This document shows positions 27,783 to 35,873 of a stretch of 64,000 bases of DNA, one piece after another. How positions within the stretch are numbered: position 1 is the stretch's first letter; each line of letters begins with the position of its first letter. The notes beneath the pieces are model-generated. The model did no database searches. It was not told the origin of the DNA and saw nothing but the letters and a program-made list of their open reading frames with translations. A program made the translations under genes and the position numbers. Source of the stretch: Alcaligenaceae bacterium (GTDB taxonomy: Bacteria; Pseudomonadota; Gammaproteobacteria; Burkholderiales; Burkholderiaceae_B); contig JACCER010000014.1 of the NCBI GenBank assembly GCA_013416445.1, positions 1-64,000 on the forward strand. Direction: 5' to 3'.

Positions 27783-28526
27783 TTACTCATCTTCCAAAAC
27801 AGACTGCAGTTCGTTGTTCTCAAAAATCAGCGTGAAGGTGTTGCCCTGTATTTCCAGCTCTAGACGGTTGCCAGTTAGTGTTGCGCTGTTCAATTCTGCT
27901 GCCTCGTCAGCCAGCCAGGCGCTACCGGCGATTTCCTGATATTTTTGCTGGAGCTCAATGCGATAGCGTTGGTCGTTCAGGCCGTCCCATTCCCAAATGC
28001 CTGCGACCTGAGCCGGTACTATCCATTTGTAAATACTTACGCCGCCCAGCTCAAGCCGTTCATCGGCTTTCCAGTCGCCCATATTAAAGGCGTGTGAAAT
28101 GACACGAGTGCCTGGGCGCAGTTCGCCTAGAATGCGAGGCCGCAACTGAACATTGATTGAATCCAGAAGGTATAGAGTCACTACCGTCGCGTTGCTGAAG
28201 TCGGCGGTGAAGATGTCGTCCTCAATGAAATCAACCAGGAATTCAACGCGAAAGTGTCCGGCGTCTTCCATGGCGTCTGAAATTCGCTGCGGATCAATTT
28301 CCACCCCAACCCCGCGCGTCTCGCGATCTCTGGCGGCAGTGATTAAAATACGGCCATCGCCCGAACCCAGGTCGTAAAGCAGATCTTTGGGGCCAACTTC
28401 GCCCAGGTTCAACATTGCCTCGATTACTGCCTCATCGGTGGGCACGAATGGCACATCCAGGAGCATGTCCGGCTCTATGGAATAGCCGTCAAGATCGTCA
28501 AGATCGTAAATCAAGTCTCTAAACAA
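27783..28526 (-). CDS. Class I SAM-dependent methyltransferase-like protein
   Basis: The 247-residue protein has motif I YDLGSGDGR at 51-59 and the acidic ribose-binding residue E76/D78 in GVGVEIDPQ, so it should bind S-adenosylmethionine. The pattern VPTDEAVIEAMLNLGEVGPKDLLYDLGSGDGRI resembles the family containing eukaryotic FAM173/ATPSCKMT lysine methyltransferases. The C-terminal 60 residues look like a small beta-rich extension (TLTGNRLELEIQGNTFTLIFE). A strong ribosome site (TGGAGGT) precedes the start. The substrate is unknown, and it stands alone between REP DNA and the GGDEF gene. Confidence 0.72.
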   Translation of the reverse strand: MFRDLIYDLDDLDGYSIEPDMLLDVPFVPTDEAVIEAMLNLGEVGPKDLLYDLGSGDGRILITAARDRETRGVGVEIDPQRISDAMEDAGHFRVEFLVDFIEDDIFTADFSNATVVTLYLLDSINVQLRPRILGELRPGTRVISHAFNMGDWKADERLELGGVSIYKWIVPAQVAGIWEWDGLNDQRYRIELQQKYQEIAGSAWLADEAAELNSATLTGNRLELEIQGNTFTLIFENNELQSVLEDE

Positions 28527-28617
28527 TGGCGATACCTCCAGGATGGAAACAGAACAAGGCCAGGCAGGTCAGTATAATCTGACCCACGCCCGCAGCCTTG
28601 GTACATGACTGCGTCAG

Positions 28618-30351
28618 TTAGCGCGACCCTTGTCCTTTGTCGCGGTACATGGCCGTGTCAGCCTGCTTGAGCAGTTCATCGGCACTTGTGGCATCGTGTG
28701 GCCAACAGGCAAGGCCGATGGCTGCCCCTACAGCTACCTTGACGTTTTCGGGGATGCCTTGCAGGCTTTCAAGAGGTAGTTCTATGGATTTTTGCAAGCG
28801 GCGTTGTAGCGCCGCATTTGCCTCTGATCCGTGCTGGCCCGGCGTAATAATGACGAACTCGTCACCACCCAAACGCGCTAAGAAATCATTGCTGCGTAAC
28901 TGTGATTGCAGGCGGTTCCTGACTTCCACCAAGGCACGATCGCCGTTGTCATGGCCATATTCATCGTTTAGTGGCTTGAATCGATTGAGGTCAATGAAAA
29001 ACAGGGTGAATGGCGGGTTTTCAGGGCTTTGTGTCAGCCTTTCAAGCATGCTGGTAAGTGCGGTTCGGTTGCTGGCGCCGGTTAGCCGGTCAGTAAACAA
29101 ATCTGTGTGCATGGCCTGGAAGTTGCGTGCCAGATCGCCTACTTCATCGTTTCGTTTGGTCTTGATGTCGACATCAAGCGCTCCTTTGCGGATACGTGTT
29201 ACTGCGTTGGATAAAGACACAATATCGTGGGCGATACGGCCAAAAATCAGCATGCCTATTGCTATGGCCAGCATGACGGCAAGCAGGCCGATGCTGAGGG
29301 CTGTCCATAACTGTTTGTGGGCGCCAACCAAAATCTGCTCGTGCGGCAGTGCAACAATAGCCAGCCAATCCAGGCCGGCGTCGTCCACAATACGCCGGGC
29401 TGCTACAGAAATCGCCTTGCCATCTGCCTCAAAGGTATTGATGTGATAGCCCATCGCATCGTCTTGATTCTGTATTGCCTTGGATGAGCCAACCAACCCG
29501 GCAACAGATTCGTAGGCGGCGCGAACGGTAGGGTCTTTGACGTTGGCAGCATTCACTCGCATGGATTTGCCATCGATGCTAAGCCCAAGGTTGGGCATTT
29601 TGGCGGCGGCAATCAAGTCGCCGTTGCGTTCGATTAAAAAGGCACGCCCCTTTTCGCCTACATCGAGCGTTTGCATGAAGCGGCTCAGTGCGCGCAGGGA
29701 TACATCGGTGGCGACTACGCCTGTAAATGCATCGTTCTGGCCAAAAGTGGCACGTGAGCGGGTAATGACGAGGTCGTTGGTGGAGTAGTCGATATAGATG
29801 GAAGTCCAGGTGTCGTTTTTGGCAAGCCGGGCTTTTTGATACCAAGGCCGGTTGCGTGGGTCGAACACAGTGGTTTCGCGGGATACCTCTTTGGGTGTAC
29901 CCATGATGCCTTGGTAATGGTAGTAGGTACGGCGATCCTCGGCCTTGAGCTTTAATCGTAATTCAACGTCTTCGTTGCTAAGACGCTTGAGGCCAAAGTT
30001 TTGGCCGGCTTCGTTACCGTAATGTACGTAATCGTTGGGGTTGCTGTACATCGATGTCGCTACCCAAAACCGTTTGCGCATGCCTTCAAGATCATCGGCC
30101 AGGTTGGCTGGATTGTGAGTGGTGCTGGGGAAAGCCGCCTCAAGGACGGCCCCCGAGCCATGTATATGAAAATGCACGGCTTGGCTGATGCGGGCAGCGA
30201 CCTCACGTATATATTGGTCTGAGTATTCGCGAACATTGCGCTCGGTAGACCAGTAGTATGTCAGGCTTAATGTCAAAGATACGCCTATGGTCAGCAGGAC
30301 ATAGGGCAAGATTAGCGAGGCCTTGAGGGAGCGCAGGTTACGTAAAAACAT
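28618..30351 (-). CDS. Cache-HAMP-GGDEF diguanylate cyclase
   Basis: This 577-residue membrane sensor has TM1 at about 12-33, a periplasmic dCache-type region (RNRPWYQKARLAKNDTWTSIYID, VVATDVSLRALSRFMQ), TM2 near 355-377, a HAMP segment and a C-terminal GGDEF domain. The active-site motif GGDEF is intact at 495-499. An I-site RSND (486-489) sits exactly five residues before it, so product inhibition by c-di-GMP is expected. It should turn an extracellular signal into c-di-GMP. It lies a few genes from a dCache chemoreceptor but is not in an operon with it. Confidence 0.93.
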   Translation of the reverse strand: MFLRNLRSLKASLILPYVLLTIGVSLTLSLTYYWSTERNVREYSDQYIREVAARISQAVHFHIHGSGAVLEAAFPSTTHNPANLADDLEGMRKRFWVATSMYSNPNDYVHYGNEAGQNFGLKRLSNEDVELRLKLKAEDRRTYYHYQGIMGTPKEVSRETTVFDPRNRPWYQKARLAKNDTWTSIYIDYSTNDLVITRSRATFGQNDAFTGVVATDVSLRALSRFMQTLDVGEKGRAFLIERNGDLIAAAKMPNLGLSIDGKSMRVNAANVKDPTVRAAYESVAGLVGSSKAIQNQDDAMGYHINTFEADGKAISVAARRIVDDAGLDWLAIVALPHEQILVGAHKQLWTALSIGLLAVMLAIAIGMLIFGRIAHDIVSLSNAVTRIRKGALDVDIKTKRNDEVGDLARNFQAMHTDLFTDRLTGASNRTALTSMLERLTQSPENPPFTLFFIDLNRFKPLNDEYGHDNGDRALVEVRNRLQSQLRSNDFLARLGGDEFVIITPGQHGSEANAALQRRLQKSIELPLESLQGIPENVKVAVGAAIGLACWPHDATSADELLKQADTAMYRDKGQGSR

Positions 30352-30589
30352 GGTGTTTAATCATTACTGAGCATGTGGCTTGTGTTTTTAATTATGGGAG
30401 AGTGTAAGCGAGACTGTTGCCGTGCGCCTGATATGGCACCGGTGCGCGCGATACCTGGCAAGACTCAGAGCAAGTTCAGTGCTAAGAGCTGTCCTTCCTT
30501 ACAGGAGGTTTATGGCGTAGAAATATGCACTATTATTCTTGGGCGGAGAAGCAAGGTCAGTTAGAGCAACCCCTTTTCATCGGATCGAT

Positions 30590-31261
30590 ATGCGCCATCA
30601 AGGTCGAATTACCACATGGAAGGACGACAGAGGCTTTGGTTTCATCACTCCCAACGGTGAAGAAGAACAGGTCTTCGTACATATCAATTCATTTTCCAGC
30701 CGACTGCGCCGGCCAGAAGGAAACGAATTCGTTACCTACGAGCTCGGTGTTGATGGCAAAGGCCGCTCTCAAGCGAAAGCGGTTGCGTTTATTGGTGAGT
30801 GGTCTACTACGCCCAAGGCTGCAGGCCGCAGCAATCTTCCCGTTTTGTTTGCTGTTTGCTTTCTTGCATTTGTCGCTGGTGCCGTTTTCTCTGGCTGGAC
30901 CGCCAGCGCTGTTCTCGCGCTGTATATCATTGCAAGTATTGTTGCCTTCTGCGCCTACGCCCTCGACAAATCCGCTGCCGTACGGAATCAATGGCGAATC
31001 CAAGAAAGTACATTGCACTTATTCGCCCTTCTTGGTGGTTGGCCCGGCGCGGTGGTCGCCCAGAGGCTGCTTAGGCATAAGTCGTCCAAGGCCTCCTTTC
31101 AAACCGCTTTTTGGGGCACCGTTGTACTCAATTGCGGAATGCTAGGCTGGTTGTTGTCACCTGCGGGTACTAGAGTCCTGAACTCTTTGTTATATGCCTG
31201 GCAGGTTCGCCAGAGAGCTTTCCTGCAGTGGATGGACATTGCCATTCTTGTTGGTAACTGA
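30590..31261 (+). CDS. Cold-shock domain plus DUF1294 membrane protein
   Basis: From the ATG at 30590 the protein has 223 residues. Residues 1-65 form a cold-shock OB fold with the nucleic-acid motifs GFGFIT and VFVHINSF. The rest holds three to four hydrophobic segments and the DUF1294 pattern (YALDKSAAVRNQWRIQESTLHLFALLGGWPGAVVAQRLLRHKS). This fusion is known in proteobacteria but its function is not established. An RNA-binding domain tethered to the inner membrane is the simplest reading. Earlier in-frame starts at 30539 have no support. Confidence 0.83.
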   Translation: MRHQGRITTWKDDRGFGFITPNGEEEQVFVHINSFSSRLRRPEGNEFVTYELGVDGKGRSQAKAVAFIGEWSTTPKAAGRSNLPVLFAVCFLAFVAGAVFSGWTASAVLALYIIASIVAFCAYALDKSAAVRNQWRIQESTLHLFALLGGWPGAVVAQRLLRHKSSKASFQTAFWGTVVLNCGMLGWLLSPAGTRVLNSLLYAWQVRQRAFLQWMDIAILVGN

Positions 31262-31319
31262 TGTTACACACATACATTAAGTTTCATTTTTTAGTTTTTT
31301 ACTTAACAGAGACACGCTC

Positions 31320-31865
31320 ATGATACGAAAATTGGTTTTCCTGGCTGGATGCTTCACATTGCTTTTGCAATACGTCGGTACTGCGGTTGCCGGGCCGCTG
31401 ACCGAGCAGCAGGTCGAGCGCTACCTCAATAGCATGCCGCAGGCGCAGGTTCTTTCCCAAAAGCACGATGATGGCAAGCGCAAACCGATCGATCCTCAAC
31501 GGCCACTGTCCTCAGCGCTTGAGCTTATGAACAAGCAAGGGCCTGCCTACAACGATTTGGGCAAGCTGGCTGCTGAATATGGTTTTTCAAGCACCGAAGA
31601 GTGGGCAAATGTCGGTGATCGTGTCATGAACGGCTATTTGTTTTTGAAATTGGGGATGTCGGCCGAACAGATCGAGCAGGCATATCAGCAAGGCGTAAGC
31701 AACATCAAGAAAGCCCCGACGCTGTCGGAAGCGCAAAAGCAGAAAATACTGCAAGGCATGGAAAAATCCCATGCAAGTAACCGAAACAGGCGTATCAACG
31801 CCCAGCCAGATATGCCGGCCCTGGCGCCTTACCAAGAGGCGCTGAAGAAGGCGTACGAACAATAG
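31320..31865 (+). CDS. Small secreted helical protein, unknown function
   Basis: The 181-residue product has a signal peptide likely cut after TAVA (residue 24). An LAGC at 8-11 looks like a lipobox but leaves too short a hydrophobic stretch. The mature part is charged and predicted helical by eye, with ALELMNKQGPAYNDLGKLAAEYGFSSTEEWANVGDRVMNGYLFLKLGM. I do not recognise a named family. It begins 58 bp after the cold-shock/DUF1294 gene on the same strand and may share its transcript. A GAGACACGCTC leader gives a modest ribosome site. Confidence 0.7.
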   Translation: MIRKLVFLAGCFTLLLQYVGTAVAGPLTEQQVERYLNSMPQAQVLSQKHDDGKRKPIDPQRPLSSALELMNKQGPAYNDLGKLAAEYGFSSTEEWANVGDRVMNGYLFLKLGMSAEQIEQAYQQGVSNIKKAPTLSEAQKQKILQGMEKSHASNRNRRINAQPDMPALAPYQEALKKAYEQ

Positions 31866-32185
31866 CGGTGTGCGGCGGCCTGGATCGGAAAGCCACAGCG
31901 ATAGATACTTTGGTCACGAGAGCGTGGGGTGACGACTTTACGAGTCCTCGGCCAGGTTAGGGCCGTACCAACCGATCGAATCAATATCTACACGCTGATA
32001 TTCACGGCCTCATCGCCAGATTCCTGGCAAGAGATGTGGCGGCGACCAATATGGCGATTATCGCTCCGCGCGCCATTACTTTAGATAAAAGCCTTTCGAC
32101 ACTTCCGATCCATCTGAACAAAGCCGACAGCTCGACCTTGGATAAATATTGTTCAAGGAGGCTTGCCTGGCTTCGGAAAAACACG
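31866..32185. other. 320-bp region without a convincing gene
   Basis: Short frames exist on both strands. One minus-strand 60-codon GTG frame (32002-32184) begins one base after the StbE-like toxin stop and ends with a hydrophobic helix. It has no ribosome site or family match. No tRNA, REP element or terminator was seen. The region marks the left side of the accessory island. Confidence 0.4.
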
Positions 32186-32518
32186 CTAGTTTCGTGGAGT
32201 CAAAAGCCGATTGATTGCAGAGCGATAAGCGACTAGGTCTTCGCGTTTATCGACGGCCAACACTAAAACGACAAGCGCATCATCTTCCACACTGTAAACC
32301 AACCGGTAGCCCTGCTTACGCAGCTTGATTTTGTAGCAGTTCTGGAGACCTCCATGCAACTCCGCACCTGGTATATGAGGCTGCTCCAAACGTTTGCGAA
32401 GCGCCTTACGCAAGGGTTCCTTAACACTGCCATCCAGCTTATTCCATTCAGTAAGCGCCTCAGGAACGAATTTAAGACGATAATTTGCGCCGCCGGTAGT
32501 TGCCTCAGATTTGCTCAA
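32186..32518 (-). CDS. Type II toxin, RelE/StbE family
   Basis: The 110-residue protein matches RelE-like ribosome-dependent mRNA interferases: YRLKFVPEALTEWNKLDGSVKEPLRKAL at the start, then LHGGLQNCYKIKLRKQGYRLVYSVEDDALVVLVLAVDKRE. The basic and tyrosine residues in KIKLRKQGYRLVY are those expected near the active site. It overlaps the upstream antitoxin gene by 14 bp, a typical coupled order of antitoxin then toxin. It appears intact and is probably functional. Confidence 0.9.
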   Translation of the reverse strand: MSKSEATTGGANYRLKFVPEALTEWNKLDGSVKEPLRKALRKRLEQPHIPGAELHGGLQNCYKIKLRKQGYRLVYSVEDDALVVLVLAVDKREDLVAYRSAINRLLTPRN

Positions 32519-32756
32519 GGTCCACCTCGACGGCGGTATCCTTTAGTGCCAGGCGCTGGCGTGCCACGGCAATGAGGTCTCGATCAGCCAGTTCTTCTAC
32601 TAGCGCTTCAAAGAGTTTAGGTGTCAGCATATAAAAAGCAGGTCGATTATGGTTCAGCACGGCCACCGGTTTTTCACCTGCCGCGCGCAACACTTGCGCC
32701 GGATTCTTTTTAAACTCGGACATGCTGATAGAGAAATCAGCGTAAATAGCATCCAT
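32505..32756 (-). CDS. Type II antitoxin, Phd/YefM-StbD family
   Basis: An 83-residue antitoxin with ISMSEFKKNPAQVLRAAGEKPVAVLNHNRPAFYMLTPKLFEAL, the Phd/YefM fold that binds DNA through its N-terminus and the toxin through its C-terminal tail (ALKDTAVEVDLEQI). It precedes and overlaps the RelE/StbE-type toxin gene. A 20-bp palindrome at 32793-32812, 37 bp upstream, is a likely autoregulatory operator. Confidence 0.9.
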   Translation of the reverse strand: MDAIYADFSISMSEFKKNPAQVLRAAGEKPVAVLNHNRPAFYMLTPKLFEALVEELADRDLIAVARQRLALKDTAVEVDLEQI

Positions 32757-32792
32757 GATATGTATCCCTTGATAAAGCTACAAATTTAGACC

Positions 32793-32812
32793 TAAATATA
32801 GAGCTATATTTA
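32793..32812. promoter_or_regulatory. Palindromic operator of the StbDE-like module
   Basis: TAAATATAGAGCTATATTTA pairs with its own reverse complement at 18 of 20 positions. It lies 37 bp upstream of the antitoxin start and overlaps AT-rich promoter-like DNA. Phd/YefM antitoxins are known to bind such short AT-rich palindromes. Confidence 0.6.
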
Positions 32813-32934
32813 AAGCAAATCAATACATAATAATCATTTTCGCAATCTGGGTAGGCTTGTCACCTTGGGGCATGGCTGCCCTTAATCAGATAGGGCCACT
32901 GGATGATTGGATGCTATTGCCAGGCAGGTTGTAA

Positions 32935-33729
32935 TCAAAAGACCACAGCCCGGACGGCGGCAACCAAGAGCGTGCTTCCAGAAAATACCAGCAGAATCGC
33001 AACAATCAATCTCAGTGTTGCTGGTTTCGCCCGGCTTGGAAACCTATGGTTTAGCCGCGTAACGAAGTACACGACAGGCATTGCACAAGCACTGAGCAGC
33101 AGGACGTTAACAGATAGCTGGCCAGTCGCTATGATTAGGGCCAGCCTGAAGACGGCGCCCACTGCGAACACCACAAGCAAGCAATTCCTCACCAAAATGT
33201 GGTCCATGGGCTGTCTGTACATGTGAAAGACTAGCGGAGGCCCTGAACTGGAAAACAGCCCCCCAAGAATGCCGGAGGCAAACCCTACGGTCATAAAGCT
33301 GCTGGGGCTGGAGGGTGTGTTTCGCACATGAGTCTGTAGTATCAAAACTAGGGCGCAACCCAGAATACAGACACCCAGCAGCAAGCGTAGCCACTCCAAG
33401 GCATTGCCGCTTAACCAGCTAAGCAGGGCAACGCCTGTTGCGACGCCAATAATACTGCTAACAATGACTGGGCGCATCAGTCGCCAAGGCGGCCTTACGC
33501 GATGGATACGAAAATGACTCCATGCATTGACGAGCGATAAAAGCATTGCTGCATTGGCGACCTCGGTGATGGGTACGATGTCGAGCATCGCCACTGTGCC
33601 GAGAAGAATCAGGCTGAAGGCGAAGCCGGTCAGGTTTTGAGCATAGCTCGCGATTGCCACGCACACCATAAATAATAAATAGACGGTGATATCCGTCAAG
33701 ATTTCAGGCGTGGCCCCGGTTTCAAGCAT
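32935..33729 (-). CDS. TauE/SafE-family membrane permease (DUF81)
   Basis: The 264-residue protein has about eight hydrophobic segments and the family repeat pattern (YAQNLTGFAFSLILLGTVAML near the start, GFASGILGGLFSSSGPPLVFHMY in the second half). TauE/SafE proteins export or import sulfite, sulfoacetate and other anions. No sulfur genes adjoin it. It lies between two toxin-antitoxin modules in the island and may be cargo, or the chromosomal flank of the left module. The start codon is ATG at 33729. Confidence 0.85.
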   Translation of the reverse strand: MLETGATPEILTDITVYLLFMVCVAIASYAQNLTGFAFSLILLGTVAMLDIVPITEVANAAMLLSLVNAWSHFRIHRVRPPWRLMRPVIVSSIIGVATGVALLSWLSGNALEWLRLLLGVCILGCALVLILQTHVRNTPSSPSSFMTVGFASGILGGLFSSSGPPLVFHMYRQPMDHILVRNCLLVVFAVGAVFRLALIIATGQLSVNVLLLSACAMPVVYFVTRLNHRFPSRAKPATLRLIVAILLVFSGSTLLVAAVRAVVF

Positions 33730-33811
33730 ATTGCATCCTAGATTTTTTGACTGATGTAGCCATGATGGATCTTAGTGTTTGCCGATAGGTACAGTAGGGG
33801 GAGGGGAATAA

Positions 33812-33847
33812 CGTATAGGTATATTACGACACTGGACAAAAAAGTCC
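33812..33847. promoter_or_regulatory. Candidate promoter/operator of the MazEF-like module
   Basis: Two imperfect palindromes precede the antitoxin gene: CGTATAGGTATATTACG (33812-33828), which includes a TATATT -10-like box at 33820, and GGACAAAAAAGTCC (33834-33847). PemI/ChpS-type antitoxins autoregulate from such sites. The exact operator is not certain. Confidence 0.35.
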
Positions 33848-33904
33848 TACTTGTGTAGCACATTCGGTGCTTCTAAAATAGGAGCTGGATTACAGGAGGT
33901 AATC

Positions 33905-34150
33905 ATGCTTCAAACATTACGCAAAGCAGGCGGATCACTGGTGATGACTATTCCCAAAGCATTCACTGACCAGAACGGCCTGACTGATGGCTCACAAGTT
34001 GAACTACGCCTGGAGGGCAATAAATTGACAGTAGAGGCTACCGCAAGACCGCGCTACAAGTTAGCTGATTTGATGGCTGAAATGCCTCAAGGCCTGCCGC
34101 TTGTCGAAGATTGGGATGAAATGCCCCTGGTTGGGCTGGAGAAGGGCTAA
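33905..34150 (+). CDS. Type II antitoxin, AbrB-fold (MazE/ChpS/PemI-like)
   Basis: The ATG at 33905 has a near-perfect Shine-Dalgarno (AGGAGGT) and gives 81 residues; an earlier in-frame start at 33851 lacks one. The N-terminal swapped-hairpin AbrB DNA-binding fold is visible (MLQTLRKAGGSLVMTIPKAF, GLTDGSQVELRLEGNKLTVEA), followed by a toxin-binding tail with LADLMAEMP. Its TAA stop shares one base with the ATG of the toxin gene. Confidence 0.92.
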   Translation: MLQTLRKAGGSLVMTIPKAFTDQNGLTDGSQVELRLEGNKLTVEATARPRYKLADLMAEMPQGLPLVEDWDEMPLVGLEKG

Positions 34151-34497
34151 TGCCATATGTGCCGAGCCGAGGCGATATTGTTCATTTACAGTTTGACCCG
34201 TCCGCAGGCAGGGAAGTGAAAGGCCCTCATTTTGGGCTGGTGCTTAGTGGCAAGGTGTTTAACCAACAGGGGCTGGCGATGATTTGCCCTATTTCACAAG
34301 GCTCAGCAGCGGGTGCCCGTACGTATGGAACCGTTGTTACCTTGATAGGGTCGGGTATTGATACCCAGGGCGCCGTTCACTGTCATCAGTTGAAGGCATT
34401 GGACTGGCGTACACACAATATACGCCACAAAGAAAAAGCGCCTGCGGTTGTTATGGATGAGGTTATGGCTAGGGTAGAAGCCATTTTGTTTGAATAA
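34150..34497 (+). CDS. Type II toxin, MazF/PemK/ChpB-family mRNA interferase
   Basis: The 115-residue toxin shows the family start YVPSRGDIVHLQFDPSAGREVKGPHFGLVLS (substrate-binding RGD-F and GREVxGxHP-like loop) and the later VHCHQLKALDWRTHNIR. It should cleave mRNA at short specific sequences and be neutralised by the upstream AbrB-fold antitoxin. Coupling (TAATG overlap) and full length indicate an intact module. The integrase remnant begins about 140 bp downstream. Confidence 0.92.
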   Translation: MPYVPSRGDIVHLQFDPSAGREVKGPHFGLVLSGKVFNQQGLAMICPISQGSAAGARTYGTVVTLIGSGIDTQGAVHCHQLKALDWRTHNIRHKEKAPAVVMDEVMARVEAILFE

Positions 34498-34637
34498 GGC
34501 GAATGCTGCCAGAGAACGTGTTTGCCAAAAGTACTCACCAAAAAATTCCAATCGAAAGTGTGTTGTTACAGAGGGTGTTCCGGCTACACATACCAATCAA
34601 ATCGCTGCGGCGAGCTTGCTTGTCGTCGCCATCGTAG

Positions 34638-34905
34638 CCGGATGTCAACTTTCGATGGAAGCAAATAAAAGTTCGCGACAAGGTTGAGGGTGAGCGTAAT
34701 AGCCCACTTACTCCGTATGTTGCCTCCCTATTGAAACAATTGCCACTTATAACGAATGGGTTTTTTGGAGCGACAAAAGCAAGTCAGGGCGTTTGATTGA
34801 ACCTAGTATTGCCCATCGTCAAGAATATGAAGCAGCAGGTTTGCCTAACATTACTTTGCAGGGAATGCGCCGCTCATTAGCCTCTTTGAATGATCGGATA
34901 GAATC
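34638..34905 (+). pseudogene. Tyrosine recombinase (phage/ICE integrase) remnant, frameshifted
   Basis: Two reading frames together spell the middle of a tyrosine integrase. The first (from 34641) gives DVNFRWKQIKVRDKVEGER then PLTPYVASLLKQLP. At about 34750 the match moves to another frame (from 34754): EWVFWSD..SGRLIEPSIAHRQEYEAAG and LPNITLQGMRRSLASL, which contains the conserved catalytic-box Arg. The N-terminal domain and the C-terminal HxxR/GHxxxxx-Tyr part are missing. A -1-type frameshift and both truncations make it non-functional. It is direct evidence that an integrative element entered next to tRNA-Phe. Confidence 0.75.
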
Positions 34906-35124
34906 CCCTGCAGTGCGTTGCACTGGCTAAAAGACACCTTAGCTTCTGAGCGTTTTTCTATCTTAAACAAGCTAACCAAAGTGCTGGATGATCCCATATA
35001 TGGGGCAAAAATGCGCCAGGACTTGAACGAGGGTTTTGGCGTATTGCCTGCGTGGATGCAAGATATAGTGCGTGAGCTCTTTGGAGGCAATGCATTGCTG
35101 GCTCCTAGTGATGGGGCCAGATAG
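34906..35124 (+). pseudogene. AbiEi-like (DUF6088) antitoxin C-terminal fragment
   Basis: The frame after the integrase scar reads ALHWLKDTLASERFSILNKL and then DLNEGFGVLPAWMQDIVREL, ending with a TAG at 35122. This resembles the C-terminus of the DUF6088/AbiEi-type transcriptional repressor that acts as antitoxin to AbiEii. The N-terminal DNA-binding domain is gone; the fragment is joined directly to the integrase remnant. The identification is by recollection of the family pattern and by the adjacent AbiEii fragment. Confidence 0.55.
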
Positions 35125-35648
35125 AGTCGGGTGCCAAATCAGTACTTGATCCACACGTTGCTGCTACTGTCGTGCCGTATGTCACACAGGACTTACCCGA
35201 TTTGGATTTAGCAGTGAGCAATGTTGTGACCGTAAAGCCCGAGCGTACTTTCTGGGATAAGGTCATGATTTTGCATGGCTTACACCAGTGGCATAATCGT
35301 CGTGGTGAGCTACGGCATGGAGGGCAGCGCGTCTCGCGTCATTATTATGATTTACATCAGCTAATGCAGGCACCATTGGCGGGCAAATGGCAGGCTGATC
35401 ATGATTTAGCTATTGACTGTGCTCAACATGCCAGATTGTTTTTTGGCAGTACCGATTTGGGGCTTGATACCGCAATACCAGGAACATTTACGCTAATGCC
35501 AAGCGCTGGGATGCGTGATGCTCTTGAAAGAGATTACGAAGCAATGGCAGGAATGATTTTCGGCGACATCCCTGCATTTGAGATGGTATTGCACAGCACA
35601 CAGCTTTTGGAGCAGGTTGTGAATAATGGCGGAGCAGGCCGCTTCTAG
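35112..35648 (+). pseudogene. AbiEii/AbiGii-type nucleotidyltransferase toxin, N-terminally truncated
   Basis: About 178 residues remain of a protein that is normally near 300. The frame is open from 35112 (QIESGAKSVLDP), continues with VVPYVTQDLPDL and includes the hallmark VKPERTFWDKVMILHGLH, then RVSRHYYDLHQLM. These belong to the second half of AbiEii nucleotidyltransferase toxins of type IV abortive infection systems. The N-terminal catalytic half (GGTAL and DxD nucleotidyltransferase motifs) is missing, so the fragment should be inactive. A GTG at 35172 could start translation of a shorter peptide. Confidence 0.75.
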
Positions 35649-35846
35649 TGTGGTGACACATGCTTTTAATCGACTACCGGGTAGATTCGGCTAGCGCTTT
35701 ATGTGCAGCCCCCGATAAGTCGTTAGCCAGCCAAATGATGTTGTATTTGATTGTGTCGCTAAGGCTATCCCTCACGACCTAGCTATTTTTTTGCAGCGGA
35801 CACTATATTATGGATGCCGTAGTATGCAAGTTAACCTCCCTGTTAT

Positions 35847-35865
35847 TTACGCTGTAACGTATAAT
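35847..35865 (+). promoter_or_regulatory. Promoter and small palindrome of the HigBA-like module
   Basis: A consensus -10 box TATAAT (35860-35865) lies only eight bases before the toxin ATG, and TTACGCTGTAA (35847-35857) just upstream is a short inverted repeat suited to an HTH antitoxin. No clear -35 box is seen. If this promoter is used, the transcript would start at or next to the ATG, that is, leaderless. Confidence 0.45.
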
Positions 35866-35873
35866 GCACAGGT

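Noticed and set aside
32002-32184. 60-codon minus-strand GTG frame right after the StbE-like toxin
   Set aside because: It starts one base after the toxin stop and has a hydrophobic helix, but no ribosome site or family; left as unannotated.
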